The position numbers and the translations under genes were made by a program. Shown here piece after piece: positions 32,417 through 40,513 of a stretch of 44,426 bases of DNA (within the stretch, counting starts at the first letter, position 1; each line of letters opens with the position of its first letter). The notes under the pieces are model-generated. The model was not told the origin of the DNA, did not search any database, and worked only from the letters and a program-made list of their open reading frames with translations. The DNA comes from Streptomyces kronopolitis. GTDB lineage: Bacteria > Actinomycetota > Actinomycetes > Streptomycetales > Streptomycetaceae. The DNA lies in the NCBI RefSeq assembly GCF_014646275.1, contig NZ_BMND01000043.1, positions 1 through 44,426 of the forward strand. Direction: 5' to 3'.

Positions 32417-34063
32417 TCACGAAGCCTGCGGCTTGCGGGCGCTTTGCACGTCCAGCTTCGGGCCGGCAGAAAGGAGTTCGGACCAGGTCTTCAGGACGAG
32501 CGGCGGATGCGCGTCCTTGTAACCGAGGCGGAGTTGCGACTGGCCGCCCTCCTGGTTGGCCTTGCCGGCTTTCTGACCGTCGTTGTTCTCGGGAACGGAG
32601 TAGCGCAGACCGGTGTCGGTGACCAGGAACAGGCTGCCGAACTTCGCGGAAGGCGCGGCGGCCTGGCGGTACAGCAGTCCGTTTCCGGGCGTGACATAGG
32701 AACTCGCGCCGGGGGCGATCTTCGCGGGGTAGTCCTTGCCCACCCAGGTCTGCATGTCGGGCACGCCGTTCGGGAATCCGAGCCGCTTGTTCGCCTCACC
32801 CGGGTACTTGGTGCTGGTGCCCTTGTAGACGCTGCAGGAGACCCCGTTGTCCGTGGGGCTGATCAGGCCGCCGGTCTGCGAACCCTCCTTGAAGTTGTTC
32901 GCGGCGGAGACCGCCTCGGTGGGCCAGGGCATGTCGATGTCGGTGCCCTGGATCTTGCCCAGGTAGCTCTCCGCGCGCCCCTCGTCGTCCTGCTTGAGGG
33001 TCATGCTCGTGGTGGAGACCTCCACGGGCTTCAGCGCCGTGCCGTCCGGGTGCACGTCCTTGGCGTTCTGGCCCTCCAGGAGGAGGTTCGCCACGAAGTC
33101 GGACACCTTGTAGACGCCGTCGGCCTGGACGACGTACTTCTGCCGGCTGTCGCGCGCCTGCAGCACCGTGCCGATGGTCCGGGCGCTGTCCGGGACGCCC
33201 AGGGCGGCGGACTTGTGGCCGGCGCCGGAGATGCGGGGCATGGCGATCGGGACCGGGCTCGGGATCAGCGTGTCCATGAACTGCTGGGAGACCTTCTGCG
33301 GTTCGGCGGAGTCCCCGAAGATGATGCGCTGGAGGTCGCTGTTGGCCTTCGCCGGGCCCTGCTCCGGCGCCACCTTCCCGCCCAGGGTGGCGTCGAACTC
33401 GAAGGCCATGCCCTTCTCGTCGACCAGCCAGCGCTTCCCCTTGGGGTCCTCGATGTAGAGCGCCTGGTCGTTGTCGAGCTTGCCCTTGCCCTCGACGAGT
33501 TCCTTGTCCTTGCCGCCGAGGACGAACACTGTCTGCTGCGGCTTGCTGTTCTCGCCGCTCCCCGGACGGTCGCACACCGCCCAGGTCTTGGGCTTGTCCA
33601 CCTCGTCCTTGCCGGGAAGGCGGTCGGGCGCATAAGGAATTCCGACGGCCGGGCCGTGCGGCAGCTTTCCGTCGAGTTCGGAATCCTTGACCTGGACGAC
33701 CTGGAACTTATCGGGGTCGAGAAGAAGTCGGGCCGAGGCGAGGTTCAGGACGGGGTGCAGAAGCTTGTGGCTCTTTCCGCTGGAGTCCGTGTTCGGCAGC
33801 ACGACATAACGCGTGGTGGAGTCGGATCCGACAATGACATTGGAACCGACGGTGTCCCAGCCCTGCGGGGCAACAGGCCGGAGAATGCCGCAGGCACCGA
33901 ATCCCACCAGCACCACGACGCCCATCACGATGCTCGGCACCACCGCCTTCAGCGGCTTGGGGGCACTCTCGATCGAACCGTTCGGCAGCGGCTTCAGAAA
34001 TGCCGCATTCGTGCGCTTTCGAGCAAACGAATACGCATTCAGCTCGTCCCGACGTGATGCCAT
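32417..34063 (-). CDS. eccB: T7SS membrane component EccB
   Basis: This 548-aa single-pass protein has an N-terminal cytosolic segment (MASRRDELNAYSFARKR, a family hallmark), a membrane helix at about 40-60, and a large extracellular domain of beta-rich repeats. Two Cys in the outer domain (VCDRPG and VSCSVYKG) match the disulfide found in EccB. It binds the EccC/EccD complex and reaches outside the membrane. The ATG at 34063 has GGGGAGAGAAAG upstream, and an ATG 41 codons earlier is rejected. It is divergent from eccE. Confidence 0.94.
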   Translation of the reverse strand: MASRRDELNAYSFARKRTNAAFLKPLPNGSIESAPKPLKAVVPSIVMGVVVLVGFGACGILRPVAPQGWDTVGSNVIVGSDSTTRYVVLPNTDSSGKSHKLLHPVLNLASARLLLDPDKFQVVQVKDSELDGKLPHGPAVGIPYAPDRLPGKDEVDKPKTWAVCDRPGSGENSKPQQTVFVLGGKDKELVEGKGKLDNDQALYIEDPKGKRWLVDEKGMAFEFDATLGGKVAPEQGPAKANSDLQRIIFGDSAEPQKVSQQFMDTLIPSPVPIAMPRISGAGHKSAALGVPDSARTIGTVLQARDSRQKYVVQADGVYKVSDFVANLLLEGQNAKDVHPDGTALKPVEVSTTSMTLKQDDEGRAESYLGKIQGTDIDMPWPTEAVSAANNFKEGSQTGGLISPTDNGVSCSVYKGTSTKYPGEANKRLGFPNGVPDMQTWVGKDYPAKIAPGASSYVTPGNGLLYRQAAAPSAKFGSLFLVTDTGLRYSVPENNDGQKAGKANQEGGQSQLRLGYKDAHPPLVLKTWSELLSAGPKLDVQSARKPQAS

Positions 34064-34152
34064 TGTTGCTTTCTCTCCCCGCCTGTTGGATCCACCGCGA
34101 CCGCCCCCGGCACTCACGCCGTAGCGCCCTCTACTATGCCGTGTGTCGATCG

Positions 34153-34169
34153 ACCCGTACGGTACGGGT
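34153..34169. promoter_or_regulatory. Perfect 17-bp dyad between eccB and eccE
   Basis: ACCCGTAC-G-GTACGGGT is an 8+1+8 palindrome at the centre of the 182-base divergent gap, 89 bases before eccB and 76 before eccE. This is the form and place of a dimeric repressor operator. The cognate regulator is not visible in this window. Confidence 0.6.
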
Positions 34170-34245
34170 GCCACCTTCCGACGCACCAGTCAGTGGCCGG
34201 CGATAGGCCTAGAGCCACACCACCAGTAGAGGAGCAGGCCGGGGG

Positions 34246-35631
34246 ATGTCCAGCGCCACCAGGGCCCGACGCCGCAATGGGCGACAACAGCAGCAACAGC
34301 CTTCTGCTGCACCGCAATCCGCGGGAAATGCTGACCAAAACGGCACAGCTCAGGGCAATAGAGAAAATGGCGGTCCGGGCTCCGCGGCCCGCCCGGCCGG
34401 TCCGGTGGCACCGCGGCTGCGCCAACAGGCCGGGACGATCGGCGGCGTCCGCGTACAGCAGCTGGCCATCATCGAACTCGCCGTGGCACTGGTGCTGGTG
34501 GGCTGGACGATCCATCCGGCCGCGCTGACCGTGGCGATCGTGATCGCGGCGGTGCTCATCGTCTTCGCGCTCGGCCGGCGGCGGCGCATTCCGCTGCCGG
34601 AGTGGATCACCACCGTGCGCGCGATGAAGCGCCGCGGCAAGAACAGCGCCGCCGCGCTCGCCGCCACACAGGGCGCCGACCCGGCCTTCGCCCCGGTCGT
34701 CGAGTGCGAACCGGCGCTGCAGACCTACGAGTTCACCACCGAGTCCGACCAGCGGGCCATCGGCTTCGTCGGTGACGGCACGTTCCTGACCGCCCTGGTC
34801 CAGGTGGACGCCCGGGACGAGCCGCTGCGGCCGCAGCGCGGCAGCCACATGCTGCCGCTCGACGTGCTGCACACCGCGCTCGACATCGAGGACATCCACC
34901 TGGAGTCGGTGCAGTTCGTCCAGTACACCCAGCCCGCGCCGGCCCCGCATCTGCCCGAACAGGCCGTCGCGGCCCGCTCGTACGCGCCCCTCCAGGCGCA
35001 GACGCAGACCCCGGCCCTGCAGCTGACCTGGATCGCGCTGAAGCTCGACCCCGAGCTGTGCGCGGAGGCGATCGAGGCCCGCGGTGGCGGGATGGAGGGC
35101 GCCAAGCGTTCGCTGCTGCGCGCCGCCGACCAGCTCGTCAGCCGGCTGACCGCGCACGGGGTGCGCGCGCGGGTGCTCGACGAGCGCGAGGTGGTGGCCG
35201 CGATCGGCACCGCGGTGTGCGTCAGCCCGCGGGCGGCCAACGGCGCGATGGGGCGTGAGGGCCGGGCGGCCCGCCGCACCCAGGAGACGACCCGGGCCAT
35301 GCGCTGCGACGACCGCTGGCACTCCACGTACTGGATCGGGCGGTGGCCCCAACTGGGCGAGGGCGGTGTCCCGTTGGCGGCCGTCACCCAGCTGCTGACC
35401 AGCACCCGGGCGATGGCCAGCACCTTCGCGCTGACCGCCACGCACGGCGGCGGGCGCGCCCCGGCGATCTCGGGCTACGTCCGTCTTTCCACCCGCAGCG
35501 AGGACGAACTCACCGCTGCACAGAGCGAGTTGGAGCACCGTTCCGGTTCCGTGAAGGTCGGCCTCGTCCGGCTCGACCGGGAACAGCTGCCCGGCCTGCT
35601 GGCCACGCTCCCCCTCGGAGGTACCCGCTGA
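34246..35631 (+). CDS. eccE: T7SS membrane component EccE
   Basis: This 461-aa protein has a Gln/Gly-rich N-terminus, two close membrane helices (about 70-89 and 92-109) and a long soluble domain (RRRRIPLPEWITTVRA onward). This matches EccE, which lies at the outer edge of the ESX complex. The ATG at 34246 has GAGGAG and GGGGG upstream. The stop overlaps the next ATG (TGATG). The adjacent position and size fit; EccE is divergent, so the call rests mainly on context and topology. Confidence 0.85.
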   Translation: MSSATRARRRNGRQQQQQPSAAPQSAGNADQNGTAQGNRENGGPGSAARPAGPVAPRLRQQAGTIGGVRVQQLAIIELAVALVLVGWTIHPAALTVAIVIAAVLIVFALGRRRRIPLPEWITTVRAMKRRGKNSAAALAATQGADPAFAPVVECEPALQTYEFTTESDQRAIGFVGDGTFLTALVQVDARDEPLRPQRGSHMLPLDVLHTALDIEDIHLESVQFVQYTQPAPAPHLPEQAVAARSYAPLQAQTQTPALQLTWIALKLDPELCAEAIEARGGGMEGAKRSLLRAADQLVSRLTAHGVRARVLDEREVVAAIGTAVCVSPRAANGAMGREGRAARRTQETTRAMRCDDRWHSTYWIGRWPQLGEGGVPLAAVTQLLTSTRAMASTFALTATHGGGRAPAISGYVRLSTRSEDELTAAQSELEHRSGSVKVGLVRLDREQLPGLLATLPLGGTR

Positions 35632-36470
35632 TGGCCTCTCCCACGTATCAGCCCCGTGCCAACACCAACGGCAACGGCTGGCGCAATCCCGTCGGGGGCA
35701 CCGACGGCAGCCGCCGGCCCTCGCACCAGCCGCGTCAGGAGGAGGAGCAGGCGGGCCCGGGCGGCCCGAAGCTGCTGCCCGGCTACGGCCTGCGCGGCCC
35801 GCGGCGCAGCCCGCACGTCCTGACGCCCGAGTCGCTCGCCTCGCTGACCCTGCCGGTCGGCGACGACGGCGTGATCATCGGCATCGACCCGCAGAACCAG
35901 CCCGCCGTGCTGAGCCTGCTGCGTCCGGCGCCGCTGGAGATCGTCCTGGTCGGCAGCGTGTGGATGGCGCAGGTGCTGGCGCTGCGCACGGTCGCCACCG
36001 GAGCCCGGGTCGCGGTCGAGACGGCGCGGCCCCCGGCCTGGGCGCAGATGGCGCAGGCCGCGGGCGGCGGACAGCAGTGTGTGTCGGTCCACGACGTACG
36101 CCAGATCGCACCCCAGGGCCCGTCGGTGTCAAGCCCCGTTCTGGTCATCCGGGACATGGGCGCGCGGCCGCCGCGCAATCAGCTCGCCCCAGGCCCCTGG
36201 CAGTCGGTGCTGACCGTGCTGCCGTTCCTCGGGCCGCGCTCGCCGCAGATGCTCGGCCGCGCCGATCTGGTCGGTCTGCAGCGGCTCTCGCCCGAGGAGG
36301 CGGAGGTTGTGACGCGAATCATGCGGCTTCCGGAGCAGGTCGGCGCGGTGCTGCCGACGCTCAGCGACAACGCCATGCTGTGGTGCTCGCGCGACGGCCA
36401 CCAGTTCGTCATGACCCAGCCCACGGACGCGGAGACCCAGCTGCTCGGCGGGCCGCGCCGCATGGACTGA
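35631..36470 (+). CDS. ESX-linked protein of unknown function
   Basis: This 279-aa protein has no signal peptide or strong membrane helix. After a 60-residue disordered start comes a folded domain (LPVGDDGVIIGIDPQNQPAVLSLL, LEIVLVGSVWMAQVLALR). A Pro-rich link (DMGARPPRNQLAPGPW) and a last helical part follow. Its ATG overlaps the eccE stop, so it is made with EccE and probably works with the membrane complex. I do not recognise the family. Confidence 0.85.
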   Translation: MASPTYQPRANTNGNGWRNPVGGTDGSRRPSHQPRQEEEQAGPGGPKLLPGYGLRGPRRSPHVLTPESLASLTLPVGDDGVIIGIDPQNQPAVLSLLRPAPLEIVLVGSVWMAQVLALRTVATGARVAVETARPPAWAQMAQAAGGGQQCVSVHDVRQIAPQGPSVSSPVLVIRDMGARPPRNQLAPGPWQSVLTVLPFLGPRSPQMLGRADLVGLQRLSPEEAEVVTRIMRLPEQVGAVLPTLSDNAMLWCSRDGHQFVMTQPTDAETQLLGGPRRMD

Positions 36471-36476
36471 GCAACT

Positions 36477-36513
36477 GACGGGTGCCGCGGGCGGGTTGTC
36501 CGCGGCGCCCGTC
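36477..36513 (+). terminator. First terminator after the eccE operon
   Basis: A 14-bp stem with one G-U pair (36477-36490 with 36500-36513) has a 9-base loop. It starts 6 bases after the stop. Confidence 0.75.
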
Positions 36514-36555
36514 GGTCCGTGCACGACCGCATCCACGGCCGTGCGCGGACACGGA

Positions 36556-36583
36556 GACGGGCGCATCCTCGGGTGCGCCCGTC
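36556..36583 (+). terminator. Second terminator after the eccE operon
   Basis: GACGGGCGCA (36556-36565) pairs perfectly with TGCGCCCGTC (36574-36583) across 8 bases. With the first hairpin it makes a tandem stop. Confidence 0.6.
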
Positions 36584-36817
36584 CGTCGTGCCGAAAGGGC
36601 ACGAAGACGACATGACATCGACTGCCACTGCGCGCCGACTCTTGATTAGGCTGTGCGGGAGAGCCGCAGGAGCACAGCCCGACGGCAGTCGATACGGGGA
36701 TGGACAGCTAGTCTGGGCGCAACCCCGGGTGGTGTGTTCCGACTTCCGCTACATCCGATCGATCCGCCTGTATCCGGTCCTGCCGTTCAGGTGCGTTGCA
36801 GTACACCAGGAGGCACA
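36584..36817 (+). promoter_or_regulatory. Leader of the MinD-like gene
   Basis: This part of the gap carries TAGGCT at about 36647 and TAGTCT at about 36710 as possible -10 hexamers, both without good -35 partners. GGCTGTGC (36649-36656) pairs with GCACAGCC (36672-36679). No gene is visible. Confidence 0.35.
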
Positions 36818-39586
36818 GTGAACGAGCAGGAGGCTTTCCGTCCGGACGGAAACGATCCTGACGACGACCAGTCCGAGTTCGACCTGACCGGTGAGTTCAA
36901 GATCGACTTCGCCGCGCCGGCCTGGTATGCGAGCAACGACACCAGTGGTGGTGGCGCGGGTGCTGCGGCCTCCCCCGCGGCTCCTCCTGCGTCTTCGTCC
37001 ACCCCTGCGCCCCCCGGGCCGCCGACGGGCCAGCCGCTGCCCGGGCCCGCTCAGGCCGCGCCCCCCGGCTTCCCGACGCTCCGCCCGCAGGACGCGGGCA
37101 CCGAGACACCGGCCGCCACCACTCCCCCGGCCGTGCCGGAGGCCCCCGCGGATCCCGCCCCGGCCGCGGACGCCGGTGCCACCGGCGGCAATCGGCGCGC
37201 CGGCACCGGCGGCGACCCGTCGGCCGCGCTCTGGGACGACGACGAGGACGACGCGGCCGACGACACCGAATCCCGGGGCGCCGACGTGTCCGCGCCTGAG
37301 CCCGCGCCCGCCGACCCGGCCCCGCGTCCCGAGGCCACGGCCACTGCCGCCGCCGCTATCGGCGAGGACGGCGTTCCGGGCCCCGAGGCCGCCGCCGTTC
37401 CGCAGCCCCCCATGCAGCCCGCACCCGACGTGCCCGGCCCCGATGCCGCCGCGCAGGGCGCCGGGCCCACCGCGGGCCAGCAGCCCGAACAGGGTCAGCA
37501 GGCTCACCAGCCGGATCAGGGCCAGCAGCAGCCGCAACAGGGCGTGCCGCACCAGGGAGTTCCTCAGCAGGGCGCTCCTCAGCAGGGCATGCCCCCGCAC
37601 GCCGTTCCGCAGCAGGGTGTGCCGCAGCAGGCCCCGCCGCAGATGCCCCCGCAGGCCGTGCCCCAGCAGGGGGTTCCTCCGCAGGGCGCACCGTGGGGCG
37701 CCGCCGCCGACGGCAGCCAGCAGGGCGTTCCCGGGCAGGGCGCACTGCCGCCGCTGCCGCCGGAGTTCCAGCCCGCCGACCCGCGTGCCCAGGCCCAGGC
37801 CGCCCAGCAGGCACAGCAGCCCCAGCAGGGCCAGCCGCAGGCCCCCGTGCAGCACCCGCAGGCCGGCCACCCGCAGGGCCAGCAGGGGCAGTACGGTGGC
37901 TACCCGCAACAGCAGCAGGGCGGGTACGGCTACCCGCAGCCCGCCTACGGCTACCCCCAGCAGGGCCAGCAGCCGCAGCACCCCCAGGCGGCCGCGCAGC
38001 AGCCCGCGTACGGCTATCCACAGACCGGCGCGCAGGGCTACCCGCAGCAGGGCCAGCAGGCGCAGCAGGCCTACGCCCAACAGCAGGCCGCTCAGCAGGC
38101 CCAGGCCGCTCAGGCTCAGGCGGCCCAGGCGCAGGCCGCTCAGGCACAGCAGGCTCAACAGGCCGCCCAGGCACAGCAAGCCCAGCAGGCTCAGCAGCAG
38201 GGGCAGCAGGGGGCCCAGCAGGGCCAGCAGCCCCCCTACCAGCCGCTCCCGGGGCAGCAGGCCGGCGACCCGAACGCGGCGGCGAACTACGCCTCGTACT
38301 CGCAGCCGGGCCAGCAGCAGCCGCAGCAGCGGGCCGCCCCCGGCGCGCCGCTCGGCTACAGCGCCGCGGTGGAGCTGACCTCCGACCGGCTGCTGCGCAA
38401 CCAGCCCAAGAAGCGCAAGCCGGGCGCCAACGCCCAGCCGTCCAAGTTCAAGCTGGGCGCGAAGAAGGAAGAGGCGGAGCGGCAGCGCAAGCTGGAACTG
38501 ATCCGTACGCCGGTGATGTCCTGCTACCGGATCGCGGTGATCAGCCTCAAGGGCGGCGTCGGCAAGACCACGACCACCACGGCCCTCGGCTCCACCCTCG
38601 CCTCCGAGCGGCAGGACAAGATCCTGGCGATCGACGCCAACCCGGACGCCGGCACGCTCGGCCGCCGGGTGCGCCGCGAGACCGGTGCGACCATCCGCGA
38701 CCTGGTGCACGCGATCCCGCATCTGCACAGCTACATGGACATCCGCCGGTTCACCTCGCAGGCCCCCTCGGGCCTGGAGATCCTCGCCAACGACGTGGAC
38801 CCCGCGGTCTCGACGACGTTCAACGACGAGGACTACCGGCGGGCGATCGACATCCTCGGCCGGCAGTACCCGATCATCCTCACCGACTCGGGTACCGGTC
38901 TGCTCTACAGCGCGATGCGCGGAGTGCTCGACCTCGCCGACCAGTTGATCATCATCTCGACCCCGTCCGTGGACGGTGCGAGCAGTGCGAGCACCACCCT
39001 GGACTGGCTGTCCGCGCACGGCTACGCCGATCTGGTGCAGCGCGGCATCACGGTCATCTCCGGGGTCCGCGAGACCGGCAAGATGATCAAGATCGATGAC
39101 ATCGTGTCGCACTTCGAGACCCGTTGCCGCGGGGTGGTGGTCGTCCCCTTCGACGAGCATCTCGCCGCCGGCGCGGAGGTCGACCTCGACATGATGCGGC
39201 CCAAGACGCGCGAGGCGTACTTCCACCTCTCCGCTCTGGTGGCCGAGGACTTCGCCCGGGCACAGCAGGCCCAGGGCATGTACCCGCAGCAGCAGATGGG
39301 CGACCCGTACGCCGCACAGCAGATGGGCAACGACCCCTACGCCCAACAGCAGTACGGCCAGCAGGCCCAGCAGCCCCAGCCGGGTCAGCAACCCCAACAG
39401 CCGCAGCCGGGCCAGCAGGGCCAGCCACCGGCCGGCTACCCGCCCCAGCAGGGCGGCTGGACCCAGCAGCCCACCCAGCCGCCGGCCCACTGGCAGCAGC
39501 AACAGCCCGCCCCCGACGCCCCGCAGCCCGACCAGCAGGGCGGCGGCCTCGGCCCGGGCTGGCAACAGCAACCGCCTCCGCAGTGA
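36818..39586 (+). CDS. EspI-like MinD-family ATPase with Pro/Gln-rich arms
   Basis: This 922-aa protein has an N-terminal acidic part and about 350 residues of Pro/Gln/Ala repeats (QQGVPQQ, YGYPQ). A MinD/ParA ATPase domain (about 570-815) holds the deviant Walker A KGGVGKT (578-584), with VISLKGGVGKTTTTTALG. A second Gln-rich tail follows. This layout matches mycobacterial EspI, a regulator of ESX-1. The GTG at 36818 has AGGAGG upstream. Low-complexity CAG/GGC-rich coding here will mislead repeat finders. Confidence 0.9.
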   Translation: MNEQEAFRPDGNDPDDDQSEFDLTGEFKIDFAAPAWYASNDTSGGGAGAAASPAAPPASSSTPAPPGPPTGQPLPGPAQAAPPGFPTLRPQDAGTETPAATTPPAVPEAPADPAPAADAGATGGNRRAGTGGDPSAALWDDDEDDAADDTESRGADVSAPEPAPADPAPRPEATATAAAAIGEDGVPGPEAAAVPQPPMQPAPDVPGPDAAAQGAGPTAGQQPEQGQQAHQPDQGQQQPQQGVPHQGVPQQGAPQQGMPPHAVPQQGVPQQAPPQMPPQAVPQQGVPPQGAPWGAAADGSQQGVPGQGALPPLPPEFQPADPRAQAQAAQQAQQPQQGQPQAPVQHPQAGHPQGQQGQYGGYPQQQQGGYGYPQPAYGYPQQGQQPQHPQAAAQQPAYGYPQTGAQGYPQQGQQAQQAYAQQQAAQQAQAAQAQAAQAQAAQAQQAQQAAQAQQAQQAQQQGQQGAQQGQQPPYQPLPGQQAGDPNAAANYASYSQPGQQQPQQRAAPGAPLGYSAAVELTSDRLLRNQPKKRKPGANAQPSKFKLGAKKEEAERQRKLELIRTPVMSCYRIAVISLKGGVGKTTTTTALGSTLASERQDKILAIDANPDAGTLGRRVRRETGATIRDLVHAIPHLHSYMDIRRFTSQAPSGLEILANDVDPAVSTTFNDEDYRRAIDILGRQYPIILTDSGTGLLYSAMRGVLDLADQLIIISTPSVDGASSASTTLDWLSAHGYADLVQRGITVISGVRETGKMIKIDDIVSHFETRCRGVVVVPFDEHLAAGAEVDLDMMRPKTREAYFHLSALVAEDFARAQQAQGMYPQQQMGDPYAAQQMGNDPYAQQQYGQQAQQPQPGQQPQQPQPGQQGQPPAGYPPQQGGWTQQPTQPPAHWQQQQPAPDAPQPDQQGGGLGPGWQQQPPPQ

Positions 39587-39596
39587 GGCAGATGTA

Positions 39597-39648
39597 AACC
39601 AGTAAGGGCGGGGCCCCACCGGTTGGTGGGGCCCCGCCCTTACTGGTT
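39597..39648. terminator. Bidirectional terminator with 24-bp perfect stem
   Basis: Positions 39597-39620 pair without a mismatch with 39625-39648 around the loop GGTT. It starts 10 bases after the stop of the MinD-like gene and ends 31 before the stop of the convergent gene. It is the longest perfect hairpin found in the window. Confidence 0.85.
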
Positions 39649-39679
39649 CAGCTGTGCGGCGTCCACCCGGCCAGGCGGT

Positions 39680-40084
39680 CTAGGGCCGCCAGTCACCGCT
39701 GTGCTTGCCGGGACCGGAGCGTGAAGCACCACCCCGCCCGAGCATCCGGCCCCGTTCCGACTGCTCCTGATCGATCTCCGCCTGGTAGGCGTCGAGTTGA
39801 CGCTGCCCCTCGGCCTCGGCCTCACCCCGCTCCGCCGCGCTCATCCCGTCAATGGCCCGCATGCCCGCCCGCGCCTTCTCCTGCAGCGCTTCGCGGTACG
39901 CACCGACCTGCAGGGCCTCCCGAAGACCGACCCGACCCGACAGAACCTCCCGGGCCATTTCCTGGAGCGCACCGTTGCCGCTTTGACCGGCCAGCCGTTG
40001 CATGGATGTGCGCAGGGCACGCGCTCGGGCCTGGTCCTTGGCCAGCGCCATGAACTCCTCGTCACCCACTTCGTTCTCCGGCAT
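39680..40084 (-). CDS. Conserved small protein, paralogue of 17809-18216
   Basis: This 134-aa hydrophilic, helical protein shares LQEMAREVLSGRVG and the following LREAL/YREALQ pattern with the 135-aa protein at 17.8 kb. The rest is charged, with a Gly/Arg-rich end. The ATG at 40084 has GGAGG about 9 bases upstream; an earlier frame reaching 40267 overlaps the divergent WXG gene and is rejected. No function recognised. Confidence 0.82.
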   Translation of the reverse strand: MPENEVGDEEFMALAKDQARARALRTSMQRLAGQSGNGALQEMAREVLSGRVGLREALQVGAYREALQEKARAGMRAIDGMSAAERGEAEAEGQRQLDAYQAEIDQEQSERGRMLGRGGASRSGPGKHSGDWRP

Positions 40085-40175
40085 TCCGGCTCGCCTCCAC
40101 ATTCGATCTTCTGACGGTACGGCGATACAGTATCCGACTGCCGCACAAGGGAATTGGGAACAAGGGGGCGCAGGA

Positions 40176-40493
40176 ATGACGTTCGATGTTCGTCCAGAAG
40201 ACCTGGAAGGTTTTGGACGACTGGTGGGGCGCGCAGCACAAGACGCGGAACAGGGCAAAGAGTACATTCACAAATTCGGCGACATGGGAACGTTCAGTGG
40301 CCAGGGCCTGATTTTGTGGATGACGGATCTGCACCCGCAGGCAATGGATTCCGTCGACAGCGTGCTCAAGCGAATGAGCAGCCTTCTCGACGCCAGCGCC
40401 AAGGAGCTGCACAGGTCTGCCGGGTTCTATCGGCAGACCGATCATGACCAGGCGGCCAAGATGGACGGCACATATCCGGCAAGCAAGCGCTGA
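40176..40493 (+). CDS. EspC/WXG-like short T7SS protein
   Basis: This 105-aa protein opens MTFDVRPEDLEGFGRLVGRA, much like the start of the product at 23073 and of EspC-type proteins. Two helices are separated by GTFSGQGLILW, with no strict WXG. The ATG at 40176 is preceded by GGGGG and AGGA. It is divergent from the 134-aa gene and 20 bases before the 246-aa WDG gene. It is probably the partner of that protein. Confidence 0.82.
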   Translation: MTFDVRPEDLEGFGRLVGRAAQDAEQGKEYIHKFGDMGTFSGQGLILWMTDLHPQAMDSVDSVLKRMSSLLDASAKELHRSAGFYRQTDHDQAAKMDGTYPASKR

Positions 40494-40513
40494 CCGGCAG
40501 GAAAGGATTTGCC

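Noticed and set aside
37490..38260. Possible tandem-repeat or CRISPR-like array
   Set aside because: The CAGCAGG-type periodicity is coding for Gln/Pro/Ala repeats in frame; there are no unique spacers between constant repeats.
36749..39619. A 956-codon Leu/Gly/Arg-rich frame on the minus strand
   Set aside because: It is the complement of the Gln-rich repeats of the MinD-like gene; CAG and GGC codons read as CTG and GCC on the other strand.
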